DNA of 64,000 bases from Rotaria socialis. Its lineage: Eukaryota; Rotifera; Eurotatoria; Philodinida; Philodinidae. Positions within the stretch are counted from its first letter, which is position 1, and every line of letters starts with the position of its first letter. The stretch is taken from assembly GCA_905331475.1 (NCBI GenBank), contig CAJNYU010003308.1, forward strand, positions 1 through 64,000, in the 5' to 3' direction. Below are positions 11,846-23,069 of this stretch, in pieces. The notes below the pieces were generated by a model. The model was given only the letters and a program-made list of their open reading frames with translations. It was not told the origin of the DNA and ran no database searches. Position numbers and translations under genes: made by a program.

Positions 11846-14800
11846 AATTGATTCAAATGACCATATGAATAGCTTGCTTTTGTTTATAATACCTAGATAA
11901 ATATATTTTATTCTAGTTGAGCTGAAATGGAATACTGTTTTGTTTGAATTCCATTGATGAAAATCTGCCATTCGATATCTTACAATGCCTCCTATTCACA
12001 TAATATTAATTATGTATCTTCATGTTTGTTTGAAGAGAGTTTCTATAGGAATATTTTCAATGACTCCAATATGTTACATATTAGAAAAAATATAAATTTC
12101 TATGCAATCTAATTAGAAGGCTGATTGCCTAAAACTAGTCAAGTCAAATTTTTAGCTTATGTCTATGTAAGCTGTAAGTAAAGATCAGCCGTTGATCTTA
12201 TTTTAATTCCGCATACCTACTGTCAAGAACTTTCTCTTTAGATTATTCTATAGATCATTAATAGGAGTGCGCAATCGTGTAAGTCACGAACCTTTTCTAG
12301 CTATGTTTCTAAAGATAAAAAAAATTGCACATTCAAAAGAATATGTAACTATTCATCATATTTTAAATAGTCCGTTTGAAAGAATTTTTTAATTTAATAT
12401 GAGTGAAAAAATAATATACATTATCGGTCGACAATATAGTCAACTATCATTTCGTGAAATTGAAATAGATTCAGCTAAAATGTTCTTTTTACATAATACA
12501 TCATTAGCTACTTTCTAGGGAATGTCAATAAAATATTTTTAAAGGAGAAAATGTTTCTCTTAAGGGCGAGCTGTAGTTCATTGTACTGTCAACTAGCTAA
12601 TTCATCCGAAGGAAAGAAATCTTTATTTTCCCGGTGATCTATCAAGCTAACGATGGGATGAACTTCACTTTATCTTGAAGCAAAACCCTACGTTTTTTTT
12701 TCTTAGACTTACTTAATACTTTGTAGTATGTCATAAACAATATACCACATACAGAACAGCTCAACTCCTTTAATTCGATTTCACAAAGTGACGCAAATAT
12801 TTACCAGTAAAAATCGACTATTGTCAATTGATAAATTGTATCACTTTCTATTTAGATTGATCTCAATCTTTAAGTAACATAAGATACTTCAAATAATTTG
12901 CAGTTCTTCTTTGCCTATGAGGACGCTTCATGTACGAATTGAAAGCTCTGATTATATTATTGCAACCGAATAACAAGAAAATGATGAAACCAATTGAAAA
13001 TTTGGCAGATTAAAACAAATGAAGTCACGGTATATACAACATAATTTTAAAAGAAATGTTGATAATTTAAGTAGTTAAGTTATTAGATTATCGATCGATG
13101 GAAAATTAATTAATTAATTAAAGTTCTATTAATGACGATATTAATAGTTATGAGAATTTCATGAAATATTTTCGAATTTCGATTTGAAGTTCATTTAAAT
13201 CTCTAATCATTTCATGTTGAAAAAACGTTTACTCAGCTATGAAGCGAATTAATATATGTTAAATGAAACTTCATTATGAGACAAAAAAAAACGATTTCCT
13301 CACCAGCATGCAGTAAATGATTGCACGAGAAAAAAAGCTATAATTGAGAAAGTATTTTTCTTACAAACACAACATACTAATTAGCAAAATGCTAGTTCGA
13401 TATTGTACTGTAAGAAGAGAGAAAATAATGCACTAGTCTGAGATAAATAGTTAGCTTCTTAACCTATTATTTTAGCGTTTAAGTGCATTTGAGTATGCTC
13501 CTGTAGGTCATCCAAAAGTTTTTAGACTATGAAAACTTTATTTAAAATAATGAATTAATTGATTTTTAATCAAAAATGTTGAACTCACTTTTACCTGTTG
13601 GCGGCCCCTCGTCGTGAATAGACATTTCTTTTTATTGAAAATAACTTACTTCTGTCTTTCCTGTAAATATTTTTATTATGAAGAACAAAGAAAAGGTACT
13701 GCACCACACAGTTACTCATTATTTGCCAAGAATAGGACACTCAACACCCGCAATATTACATTGAAGAGTCAAAATAATAGAAATTTCTTAAATTATTATC
13801 GATAAAAAATTCCATAAGTTTCGTGTTACTTTTTATTGCTATATCGTTAGAATTTTCTATAAATTTTACATTATGTTTTTATTGAGGAAGGAAACTATGT
13901 GTTAAAATAGAAAAATTTCCTAGGACTCTCTTGGTGCTTTTCTTCATGTAGCAATCTAAAGTAAATTGCCACAATGCACTAAGTCGTCTGTAATAATATA
14001 TTTCATTATTGAGTTGATATGATGTCACACGATTAAATCCATCATTAAAAGTATACTTATTGACTTCTGACAATAACAAAATATATTCATGCGACTAGAT
14101 ACCATAGAAACTTTTTCTGTCATGTTTTCTCATCGGTTCTAACAGATGATAAATGATGTTTTTTCCCTAATCGCTCAGATTTTTCTTCGAGTCACTCGTT
14201 CGAATATATATAATTATATATATGCGTCTCCTTGTCATTCTAGAATGTAGGTAAACTTGATAGTATTTGCTTCTCTTTGTTTTGTTTTTTTGTCAAAAAC
14301 ATCTAATTGAAGTATGACAGTTTCTATTTTCAATGAGTTCACTTTATAGAATTCATTGTATCATTTTGATGATTGACCGTTTTCGCTAGAATTTTTATCT
14401 GATTATCACGACTTTGCATAAATGTAGGTCATTAGCGTTGATTGATCAACTCTGTATAGAGAAAGAGAATGCAATGCTATAAATGAACGAAAACAGAAGG
14501 ACACTAGTAATCGTCCTCGTAATATTTCCTAAACAGATAGTATTTTTAGTAATAATATGTTTTTTGATGATCATGTTATTGTTTTTTCCTTTGGCGTATA
14601 TAGTTATAGTCGGAGAACAAGTTATTCACAGAGAAATGATAGCCGATCGTTCAATCGTATCTAAGAAATTACTTTATCTAATTATATGTTCATCATTTTT
14701 CTATGAACTAAAATGCTTCATAGCTTTTATTATCGATAGTATTATTTATCCTGAAGGTGTAGGATGAACTTGCTCGATGTGGTAGCACAACGTCCAAGCA

Positions 14801-15821
14801 ACATAGATAGTTTGATCAAGTATAGAAAACCTAAGAGACATAGATTTTTTATTGATCACTGTAAATCTAATTTTTTACATTTGATAATTTATTGTATTTT
14901 CTGTTATGGCAAATCGTAAGAGAAACACTTCAAAACTAGTCGAGAGAGAAAAAAAGGAAAAATAATATACTTTTAGAGGCTATTTTTATATAATTATTAC
15001 CATTACCTTTCTTCTATGTTCTATTTCTTATGAAGTAGAAGATCTAGGCATCTGTATCTACGCCTGCAAACATCCGCATCTGGAATACTATCTGTTTAAC
15101 GTATAGATCTATCATTATTCGCGAGCAATGATGCTTTTATATTTATCCTATTTCTTATCTCTATCTAAATTGGATTCATGAGGAGAAGAAGAGTTACATA
15201 TGAAAATCATATTTTTAAATTGACACGAGACGTTTAATTTCCATATGATATTACTAATGGTATCAATCAGTGTTCCTACTTCATATTAACATTAAGGTAA
15301 ACGGGCGCTTCAATTGCGTTCGAGTATATTTGTATGAACTGCTACTTATGTCACGGTCACCTTCGGTTATGATTTAATCCGAAATCATATGTAATCTCTT
15401 GATTTCGAATAAGTTATCTGTTCGAGTAAGTTTGCATTATATCCGAGCTAATATTTCTTCTTTTCTCTCTCTCTCTCTATATATATATGCAAAAGAAATG
15501 AACTCTTGAGGAATCCAGAGTAAGATAATGAAGATTTTTTAGAAAATTTCCACATAATTAGTTCACAATATATGTATATGTATTTATCTTTACATCAATG
15601 AATATCACAGTCAAAATTTGCTGTAAAATGATTTTCATTATGATGAAGAATAAAAGAAATTATCCGGTCGATGTATTTTTTCTTCAAATATTAATTATGA
15701 AATATGATATCATTACTAGCTATGCTTTTTTTTTCTTTTCCTCTTTCAGATTCTTAACTTTATAATAGTAGTATGACAAAAACAACAAGAAAAAGTTTAT
15801 ATTTACAAACAATTTAAACCA
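11846..15821. other. Long intergenic region upstream of the GPCR
   Basis: Apart from a doubtful short ORF (separate entry), I see no gene. A TTAATTAATTAATTAA run lies at 13107-13122. Near 13575-13613 a GC-richer patch reads, on the minus strand, as a possible exon end followed by a donor (CAACAG|GTAAAAGTGAG), but no connected exon could be found. A CT/AT microsatellite lies at about 15463-15488. A polypyrimidine-AG at about 15726-15750 could be a cis or trans splice acceptor for the GPCR transcript. Confidence 0.4.
14483..14767 (+). CDS. Doubtful 94-aa hydrophobic protein
   Basis: ATG-started single open frame. It has one strong hydrophobic stretch (about residues 8-42) and a second (about residues 62-86), and there are no introns. 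I do not recognise the protein. In AT-rich DNA, frames of this length with Ile/Phe/Leu-rich translation are expected by chance. It is listed only because it has an ATG and two plausible membrane helices. It lies 1 kb upstream of the GPCR on the same strand. Confidence 0.2.
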   Translation: MNENRRTLVIVLVIFPKQIVFLVIICFLMIMLLFFPLAYIVIVGEQVIHREMIADRSIVSKKLLYLIICSSFFYELKCFIAFIIDSIIYPEGVG

Positions 15822-18800
15822 ATGGACATCGAGACAGTTAACAATTCGAAATTATCAAAATCGATTATTAGTCCAACATTTACATGGTGTTTCTTAATGC
15901 CAACCATACATGCCTTGAGTTTAATGTCGAATATACTTTGCATCGGTGTTTTCTGTTCAAGCACATTTATTAAAAAGCCAATAGCTATTTATTTTATTTG
16001 CTTATTACTTAGTGATTCAATAACATTATTAATTGGTTATATTGAAATGATCGATAGAGAATCCCATATGATCGATAAATCCTCGTTGTTATGCATGTTT
16101 AATGAAAACATAATTCATCAATTAACTAATTTTATTTATACATTTATGGGACGATTTTGTGTTGAATGGATGTTATATAAAGTTTTATGGACACGCGCAT
16201 CAACAATTGTACTTGCTATATTAAGTGTACAACGATCAAGAACATTTTTCTCGTTGTCCTACCGTGAAACTCGTGTATATGCATTTTTTGCATGTGTATT
16301 TAGTATTATAATGGCATTAACAATAACATTTTTAGAATGGGTTGGAGTTGAATATAAAAAGGTTAATAATTCAAGTATATATGTTGAAATTTATGAATCG
16401 ATTATGTATAGAAATTCATCAGAACAATTTTATTCTATATATTTACATCAAAATTACAATGAATCATTAGTAAATTATCCTTGTATAATGGAATCATTCG
16501 CTACAACAGTCTTTTCTACTTTTAATAATCAGGTAAAATGATGAATCCTTTGTCTAACGAGAAAACAAGAATCATTAACTAAAATAGCACATCATTCTGA
16601 AAAATATTCAACTAGTTGTACAAACTAAAACTCGTATTAGATCTCATTTATTACTACTGAGACTTAGTTTAGAATATTCATGTTTAATGAAAGAATTAAA
16701 TCTGAATATATATATATATATATATATTTCCCAAATGCATTCATGAGCTCGAACATCATCGTTCAAAAAAAAAATGCACACACACAAAATTGGAGTGGTT
16801 AAAAGAAAACAATCTCTTGTGAGAATTCTTTATCTAAACGATTTAGATTGGAATCGATCTATAGGAATTTTATCTTCCAGAAGAAACAAACAAGTGTATT
16901 TCATATAGAGACAAACTGCATTAGTAAAAAATACCTGTTCACAATAGTATCAGTAGGAGAGAAAAAAATGAATTTAGATTAAAAGTAATTAGGCTCAATG
17001 GTTGGAACCATCTCATAAATAGTGAGAAAGCGCGCTGAGAATATCCACTATATTAAATAACAGTTAAATATTCAAAAAAACATATAGGTAATCTAAGAAG
17101 TTATTTGTCTTTGTGAAAAATTGAAAAACTATTGCACTTCTATGAAAATTCAATTGAAATGTAATGGAAATCATGTCGACAATCAAAAAACAAAAGATCG
17201 ACCTAGATGAATATGAATACAAAAGAAAAGTAAATGTATTATATTTATATATATACAGTGGCCGTAAAAATTGTCCAACCACCTAAAAAAATTTTTCTAT
17301 TTCTTCTATATTTGACAAAGTGAAGTGACTGGAAGTTTGTAACTTTTACCATGTTGTAGACCACAGTGTCTAGTACGTTTGTGTTTAGTTTCATATCAGA
17401 ACTTCGTGTTGTTGATTTTTTATTAAAATGAAAAAAGGTATGTCATATACTGCAAGCGTCAAAATCATCCGACCATTGGTATTTTTGTTCTATGTTTGCG
17501 CTCATCTAAATATAAAGTTTTCTTTATCTTACACCATTCGAAAGAGCATTCTACACGATGTGCTAGTTTGTTTTGCGTTGGCATACAGAAAAAGTCTTAC
17601 AAGATAGTGTTTTGAGCAGTCAGCTACGTCTTTATGAGTGAAAGGCTGTGGGCAGACAATTTTTTCTACTAACGATCGGGCAAATCTAATGGATAATGCA
17701 CTGTTAGGAAGAGCATTAGAAACTACATTAGATCGGATTTTTAAATGAATAGGGTGTGACGCCTATTTGAGATGACCAGATCCAGAATGTACACCAAAAT
17801 GGATATAGCTGTCCATGTATTGTCTCTTTATCCGGCTGAAAAATCATTTGGAGTTTTCAAAAAGGCCTTAATTTAGTATAGAATTGTTTTCTTTGCATAG
17901 GCTACTTCGAACAATCTGAAACAGATTGCATTCTCAACGTTGACAATGAATTTTTCAGCACATATGACAAAAGTAATAATTCGCTCATAGCTTGAACAAG
18001 AATTTGAATACATATTAAATGAAATAGAAAGTTATTGAATAAGATTATACCTGAAATTTCACTTGAAATTCAATGCTGTATCCATTGATACACCGTGTGT
18101 TAAAATTCTCCTCAGCGTTCATTTAATATGAATCTAGGTTGTAATGAGGTGCTTCGATGAATTTTTATTTTTGCCATATGCGCTGAAAAATTCATTGTCA
18201 ACGTTGAGAATGCAATCTGTTTCAGATTGTTCGAAGTAGCCTATGCAAAGAAAACAATTCTATACTAAATTAAGGCCTTTTTGAAAACTCCAAATGATTT
18301 TTCAGCCGGATAAAGAGACAATACATGGACAGCTATATCCATTTTGGTGTACATTCTGGATCTGGTCATCTCAAATAGGCGTCACACCCTATTCATTTAA
18401 AAATCCGATCTAATGTAGTTTCTAATGCTCTTCCTAACAGTGCATTATCCATTAGATTTGCCCGATCGTTAGTAGAAAAAATTGTCTGCCCACAGCCTTT
18501 CACTCATAAAGACGTAGCTGACTGCTCAAAACACTATCTTGTAAGACTTTTTCTGTATGCCAACGCAAAACAAACTAGCACATCGTGTAGAATGCTCTTT
18601 CGAATGGTGTAAGATAAAGAAAACTTTATATTTAGATGAGCGCAAACATAGAACAAAAATACCAATGGTCGGATGATTTTGACGCTTGCAGTATATGACA
18701 TACCTTTTTTCATTTTAATAAAAAATCAACAACACGAAGTTCTGATATGAAACTAAACACAAACGTACTAGACACTGTGGTCTACAACATGGTAAAAGTT

Positions 18801-21800
18801 ACAAACTTCCAGTCACTTCACTTTGTCAAATATAGAAGAAATAAAAAAATTCTTTTAGGTGGTTGGACAATTTTTACGGCCATTGTATATGATTTCAATT
18901 ATGTTGGTAATTATTTTTCAAGATACTATGCCTTTTTGTAAAATTTCAGTCGTTTTTACTCGAAGTTCAATTATTTTCAATAGGACTCAAAGACTAGTAT
19001 TCTCAAGTCAAAAGAAAATAGTAATTTAGTTGTGTTTTTTCTTTGCATGGAACTCCATACCAGGAATATTAACTTCAGTTTAAATATAGATCAAAAATAA
19101 TGTGATTTTATTAAATCATATTTTTGTATCTCTAAAAAAAGGGTCGAGGTTTATTAATTAAGATGAATCTGATATGTTATTGGTAGCAATTTCCTCGGTT
19201 TTGTCTAAGCGAAGAAAATTTTAAATATAATTTGGTATTTGGACGAGATATCATGCTTTTCTTCAACTCCTATTGATTTTTTTATAGAATGAAAAACTAA
19301 TTAATATTACCTTTAGAAGATTTCGAATATGAATTTTTATGGAATTATTTCAAACAACAAAAATTTTGTAAACAGATATAATTCAGATAATGGGTGTGAG
19401 CGTCATCATTTTTTCTCTTAATGACACTGCTTAGTTAGGAGGCGAAGATTAATTGAACCCCTCTCTTGATGACAAACTCATTATAAAGTGCAATATAGTT
19501 GTGTCGAATTTGAGATTTCATTCTCTTGTTTTCTTCTTCTGTTACGCGATGGTAATAAGAAGAAAAAGAATGTGATGATGATGTATCTAATAAATTACAC
19601 AGGTTGTCATAAAATTCAATGTTTTATCCTTGTTATTTTTCTCCGAATATACTTGGAAACATCAGTGAAACATTATTTTCTCAAGTAGTCTTTTTCGATT
19701 GGCCATTATTCAAAGGATTGTGATTATATCATCATAAATTAATGGCGCATCTTATTGCAATTTTGTCATCTGCGTAATATTTTCAATACTTGAGAATCTT
19801 GTCGAAAATAGAATTTTTCCTGTAAGCAAAAGTTTCATTATGTTTACGAAAAAAAAATGACTTCTAGTTTGTGTAATAAAAGCCTTTTAAATTCACGTTC
19901 GAATGTAATTTTCCATTGAAAATGTATCAATTAGTTAACAAATACGGAATGATAAGATTCATCAAAATACATCTAAAAAAAGTCGTTTTAACTCTTTTCC
20001 TAAGATAACGTCGTAATGATAAGCATGGGAAATAGAAAGACATACAAATAGACTAAGAATTTTTTCTATTAAAAAATACGCAAATTCTAAAAGATCATAT
20101 TCAAGGACTTCCGATCTATAATTTATATACTGTTTCACATCTTCGAGTATTTAGACTTTATAGAAAAATTTCATCTAATGGCACATACGTAAATTAGCAA
20201 ATTTTTTAGAACAGCACTTGGTGATATTTTCATTCAAGTACTACTATTAAGTTTTCACAGACAATAGATGAATGCATATTCATCATTACAAATCTTTGGT
20301 TAATAATTACTATTAGAAATAATATTCATAGTAGCGCCTCATGAGAATCGTCCTATAGAAATTAAATTCGTTGTAACCCTGTAGGCAAGAATATCATAGT
20401 CAATCGATATGATTTATTAAATAAAAATTGAATATTTTCTCTGACTATTAATTAAAAATTATGCTTTGTTTTTGTAGTCTAACTGTTCATCGAATGTAGC
20501 CGCAAAGGAATTTTATATGTTAACAAAATCAATTCTATCCAATCGGGATTCCGATAGTACAGAAGATGCAATAAAATTATTAACGAGTATTATTTCTGAT
20601 GATTATAATCTATCAAATAATTCACTATTAAAACAACAAGAACGAATAACTAAATCACCGGATTTCATACCAAGATTATTCGAAAAACGTTCATGTCAAA
20701 TTGCAATAAATTATGCGTTTTGGTTAAAAGCATTTGAGTTTTTTAACTCTGTATCATTTTCATTTAATCGACATGCCTTAGCAATATTTTTCGGTAATGC
20801 ATTACCATCGTTTATTGTTGTTCTTGCAAATCTCTTATCTATAAAAGCCATATTCTTTTCGAAAAATGTAAAATATTTAAAACAAGCTGCAAGCAAAAAT
20901 CGCGGTAAACGTCGTTTTCAAAGTGATTTACGTGCATTTCTTGTTATTTTATTTGAAAGCTTCTCAATTATTATGATATCATGGGGTGTACCAATATTTT
21001 TAACAATGTATCATTGCCATACATTGTATGTTGTAAATCTATCACTATGTACAAAAATAAAAGATTACTTAGCATTATTTCTTTTTACCGATTTATTTAA
21101 TTCGTCAACAAATTCTTTGTTATATTCATTATCAGGAAAATTGTTTCGAAGAAAATTTATATTTATTCTTAAAGCTATATTTACATGTGGACGTGGGATA
21201 TTATGGCACAGAAATCGACCACAATTACTACGGTCAACTAAAACACCTCAGCAACAACTATCGAATAATCCATCGACAATCATAAATAATTATAATAGGA
21301 ATAATAAACATCGACTATCAGGATCATCGGGAAGTTTTCTATATTCAGAAGGCGTGCCAATATCACTTAATAATAACTCAAAGGAAAAATTCGATGATAA
21401 ATTTCAAATGAAGAGAACAACGTACAAACAGATACAGAAACAAGATAACAATCTATGTAATCATAGCACGTTAAATACGTCTAAAGTTAGTTTTGATCAT
21501 CCGGCTGAAAACGATTCGTCCAGTGATGTTGAACCAGAAATGCCACGAAAAATAAAAGACAATCAAAGCAGAACACATCCTCAATCAATAAAATTATTTA
21601 TTATAAATAAAGTGCGGTTTCTGAGCGTATCAAATTCTTCAAGCAGCAAAACTACTGTATTAAAACGTCCAGCAGCAATATTGACTTTTGATAAGCAAAA
21701 AAGTAAATCAAAAAATTCAACGTTCGAACCAATGACTTTAAATCAGCAAAGAGCAACTGATTTATCATTACCATCATCTTCTATTATTGGAAGTAATACT

Positions 21801-21926
21801 CATAGTTCACAACGAAAATGTTTATTAATTGATCATCATTCACTGTCAAGATTAGCATCACGTAGAAGTGTTGATAATCAATCAACAGTGAAACAAAATA
21901 ATTTTGAAAATTTGACAAGTCTTTGA
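15822..21926 (+). CDS. Rhodopsin-like seven-transmembrane receptor (GPCR), 2 exons
   Basis: Exon 1 is 15822-16532 and exon 2 is 20478-21926. Each is open without its partner, and they join in phase 0 (CAG|GTAAAA ... TTTTTGTAG|TCT) to give 719 aa. TM1 (about 23-50) has the N1.50-type Asn in LSLMSNILCIGVF. TM2 has LLLSD with the D2.50 Asp. TM3 is ASTIVLAILSVQRSR and TM4 follows at about 151-174. TM5-TM7 lie in exon 2 (about 336-360, 386-415 and 428-458), with TM7 reading NSSTNSLLYS. A very long second extracellular loop (about 160 aa, several N-x-S/T sites and Cys) contains the splice point. The C-tail is about 260 aa, rich in Ser/Asn/Lys. The DRY motif is replaced by QRS and NPxxY by NSLLY, so this is a divergent receptor, possibly peptide-type; its ligand cannot be inferred. 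The 3,945-bp intron holds a large foldback element. Confidence 0.8.
17256..18885. mobile_element. 1.63-kb foldback (mariner-like ends) inside the GPCR intron
   Basis: Two inverted arms of roughly 730 bp (about 17256-17985 and 18158-18885) surround a spacer of about 170 bp. Read side by side, the arms differ at only a handful of positions. The outer ends are CAGTGGCCGTAAAAATTGTCC and its inverse (one mismatch, CAATGGCCGT), each flanked by TA (17254-17255 and 18886-18887). CAGTG ends plus a TA target site fit the Tc1/mariner superfamily. I found no transposase reading frame in the arms, so this is a non-autonomous foldback. Short frames such as 18747-18941 are part of the arm, not genes. As intron sequence it would be transcribed into a hairpin of about 730 bp. 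Confidence 0.8.
18886..20477. other. Rest of the GPCR intron
   Basis: AT-rich intronic sequence without recognised features. It ends in the acceptor TTTTTGTAG at 20469-20477. The 5' part of the intron (16533-17255) is similar and contains an (AT)n tract at 16706-16728. Confidence 0.5.
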
Positions 21927-22145
21927 AGTTTTGCTGTATTGATTAATAATTTGTTTTTTTACATCGTTGTCGTTTGTAATCAGTAAATAAGACTATTGAT
22001 TTGTTTACATCATTTATTATGGAAAAATCATGTTTATGAGATCTATCTTGTCATTGTTAAGAACAAGATTTGAACGTTTTTGCAATTAATTATTCGGGTA
22101 AAAACTAAAGTGAGATTAAAAACAGAAAAAATTTCCTAATAGAAC

Positions 22146-22334
22146 CAGTGTTTTATCCAGCTGGAGGGCAAAATGTCCTTTGCCCTCCCGAGAAAAATGA
22201 AATAAACAATTAACTTACAAAACACAGATCTTTTGAACGCATCAGTATGATAGACTCGATATTAATCATGATAGTTCGCCCCTTAAAAAACTTTAACCTG
22301 CCCTCCCGGAGTGAAAAATCTCGGTAAAACACTG
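22146..22334. mobile_element. hAT-type miniature element with 8-bp target duplication
   Basis: 189 bp with inverted ends CAGTGTTTTA...TAAAACACTG, flanked on both sides by the 8-bp direct repeat AATAGAAC (22138-22145 and 22335-22342). Subterminal GGAGGGCA and TGCCCTCC are also mirrored. An 8-bp duplication with CAGTG ends is diagnostic of the hAT superfamily. No coding capacity. Confidence 0.85.
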
Positions 22335-22507
22335 AATAGAACTATTAGAATAACTAAGAAAATTTGTTTCTTTAGTAATAAAACTGCCGCGAAAAGCATC
22401 TGTCATTCTCTAGAGATCACACTGGACTCATTTTGTACCAACATATTTTAGCTCAACAATACATGATTTATAATTACATTTTAATATAATGAAAACTCTA
22501 TTTGCAA

Positions 22508-23061
22508 CATAGGCGGCGGAACGATTTCGATCTAGGGTAGGCTCAACGTTTTGGACACATCAAGTATCACCATTGAAAAAAAAATAGAGTTGAAGTCAGA
22601 CTGAAATCGACTAAAAGCACTTTAAGTGCCAATTATAAGCATACGATTTTGATCGCCTTTTAATCATTTTTGTTTAGCTCGCATTTCTGCACGGCACAAC
22701 TTGCGCCGCACAAGTAATGTTATTCAAGTGTCTAAGATTTAAAAGTAATTTTAAACAGAAGTTACAAAAACAATTCAGCTATCTTAAATTAAGAATTACG
22801 AATTAGATGTCAATCTTAATGCCAAAAACGTTCAACTAATACTTCACTGCGAACGAGTTACTAGTAGAGAAAATATGAAATGATCTTGTAATAATGCGTT
22901 ATTTGTTAGAAAAGCCCCAAAACTGAAAAAGAATAAAACCATTTTGCACATAACAACCTATCCAAACATTTATCTGTTCCAGTTTCAGTCTATCAAGGCC
23001 TACCCACTTTTAACCTAGGATAGGCTTGAGCCTTGCGAGCCTAATGGCTCCGCCACCTATG
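22508..23061. mobile_element. Second hAT-type non-autonomous element with 8-bp target duplication
   Basis: 554 bp with inverted ends CATAGGCGGCGGA...TCCGCCACCTATG, flanked by ATTTGCAA on both sides (22500-22507 and 23062-23069). Subterminal AGGGTAGGCTCAACG at the left is mirrored by the inverse of AGGCTCAAGCCTATCCTAGG at the right. It is unrelated in sequence to the hAT element 173 bp to its left. No transposase was recognised. Confidence 0.8.
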
Positions 23062-23069
23062 ATTTGCAA

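Noticed and set aside
17256..18885. Transposase gene within the foldback arms
   Set aside because: Reading both strands gives many stops and no DDE-type or helix-turn-helix motif.
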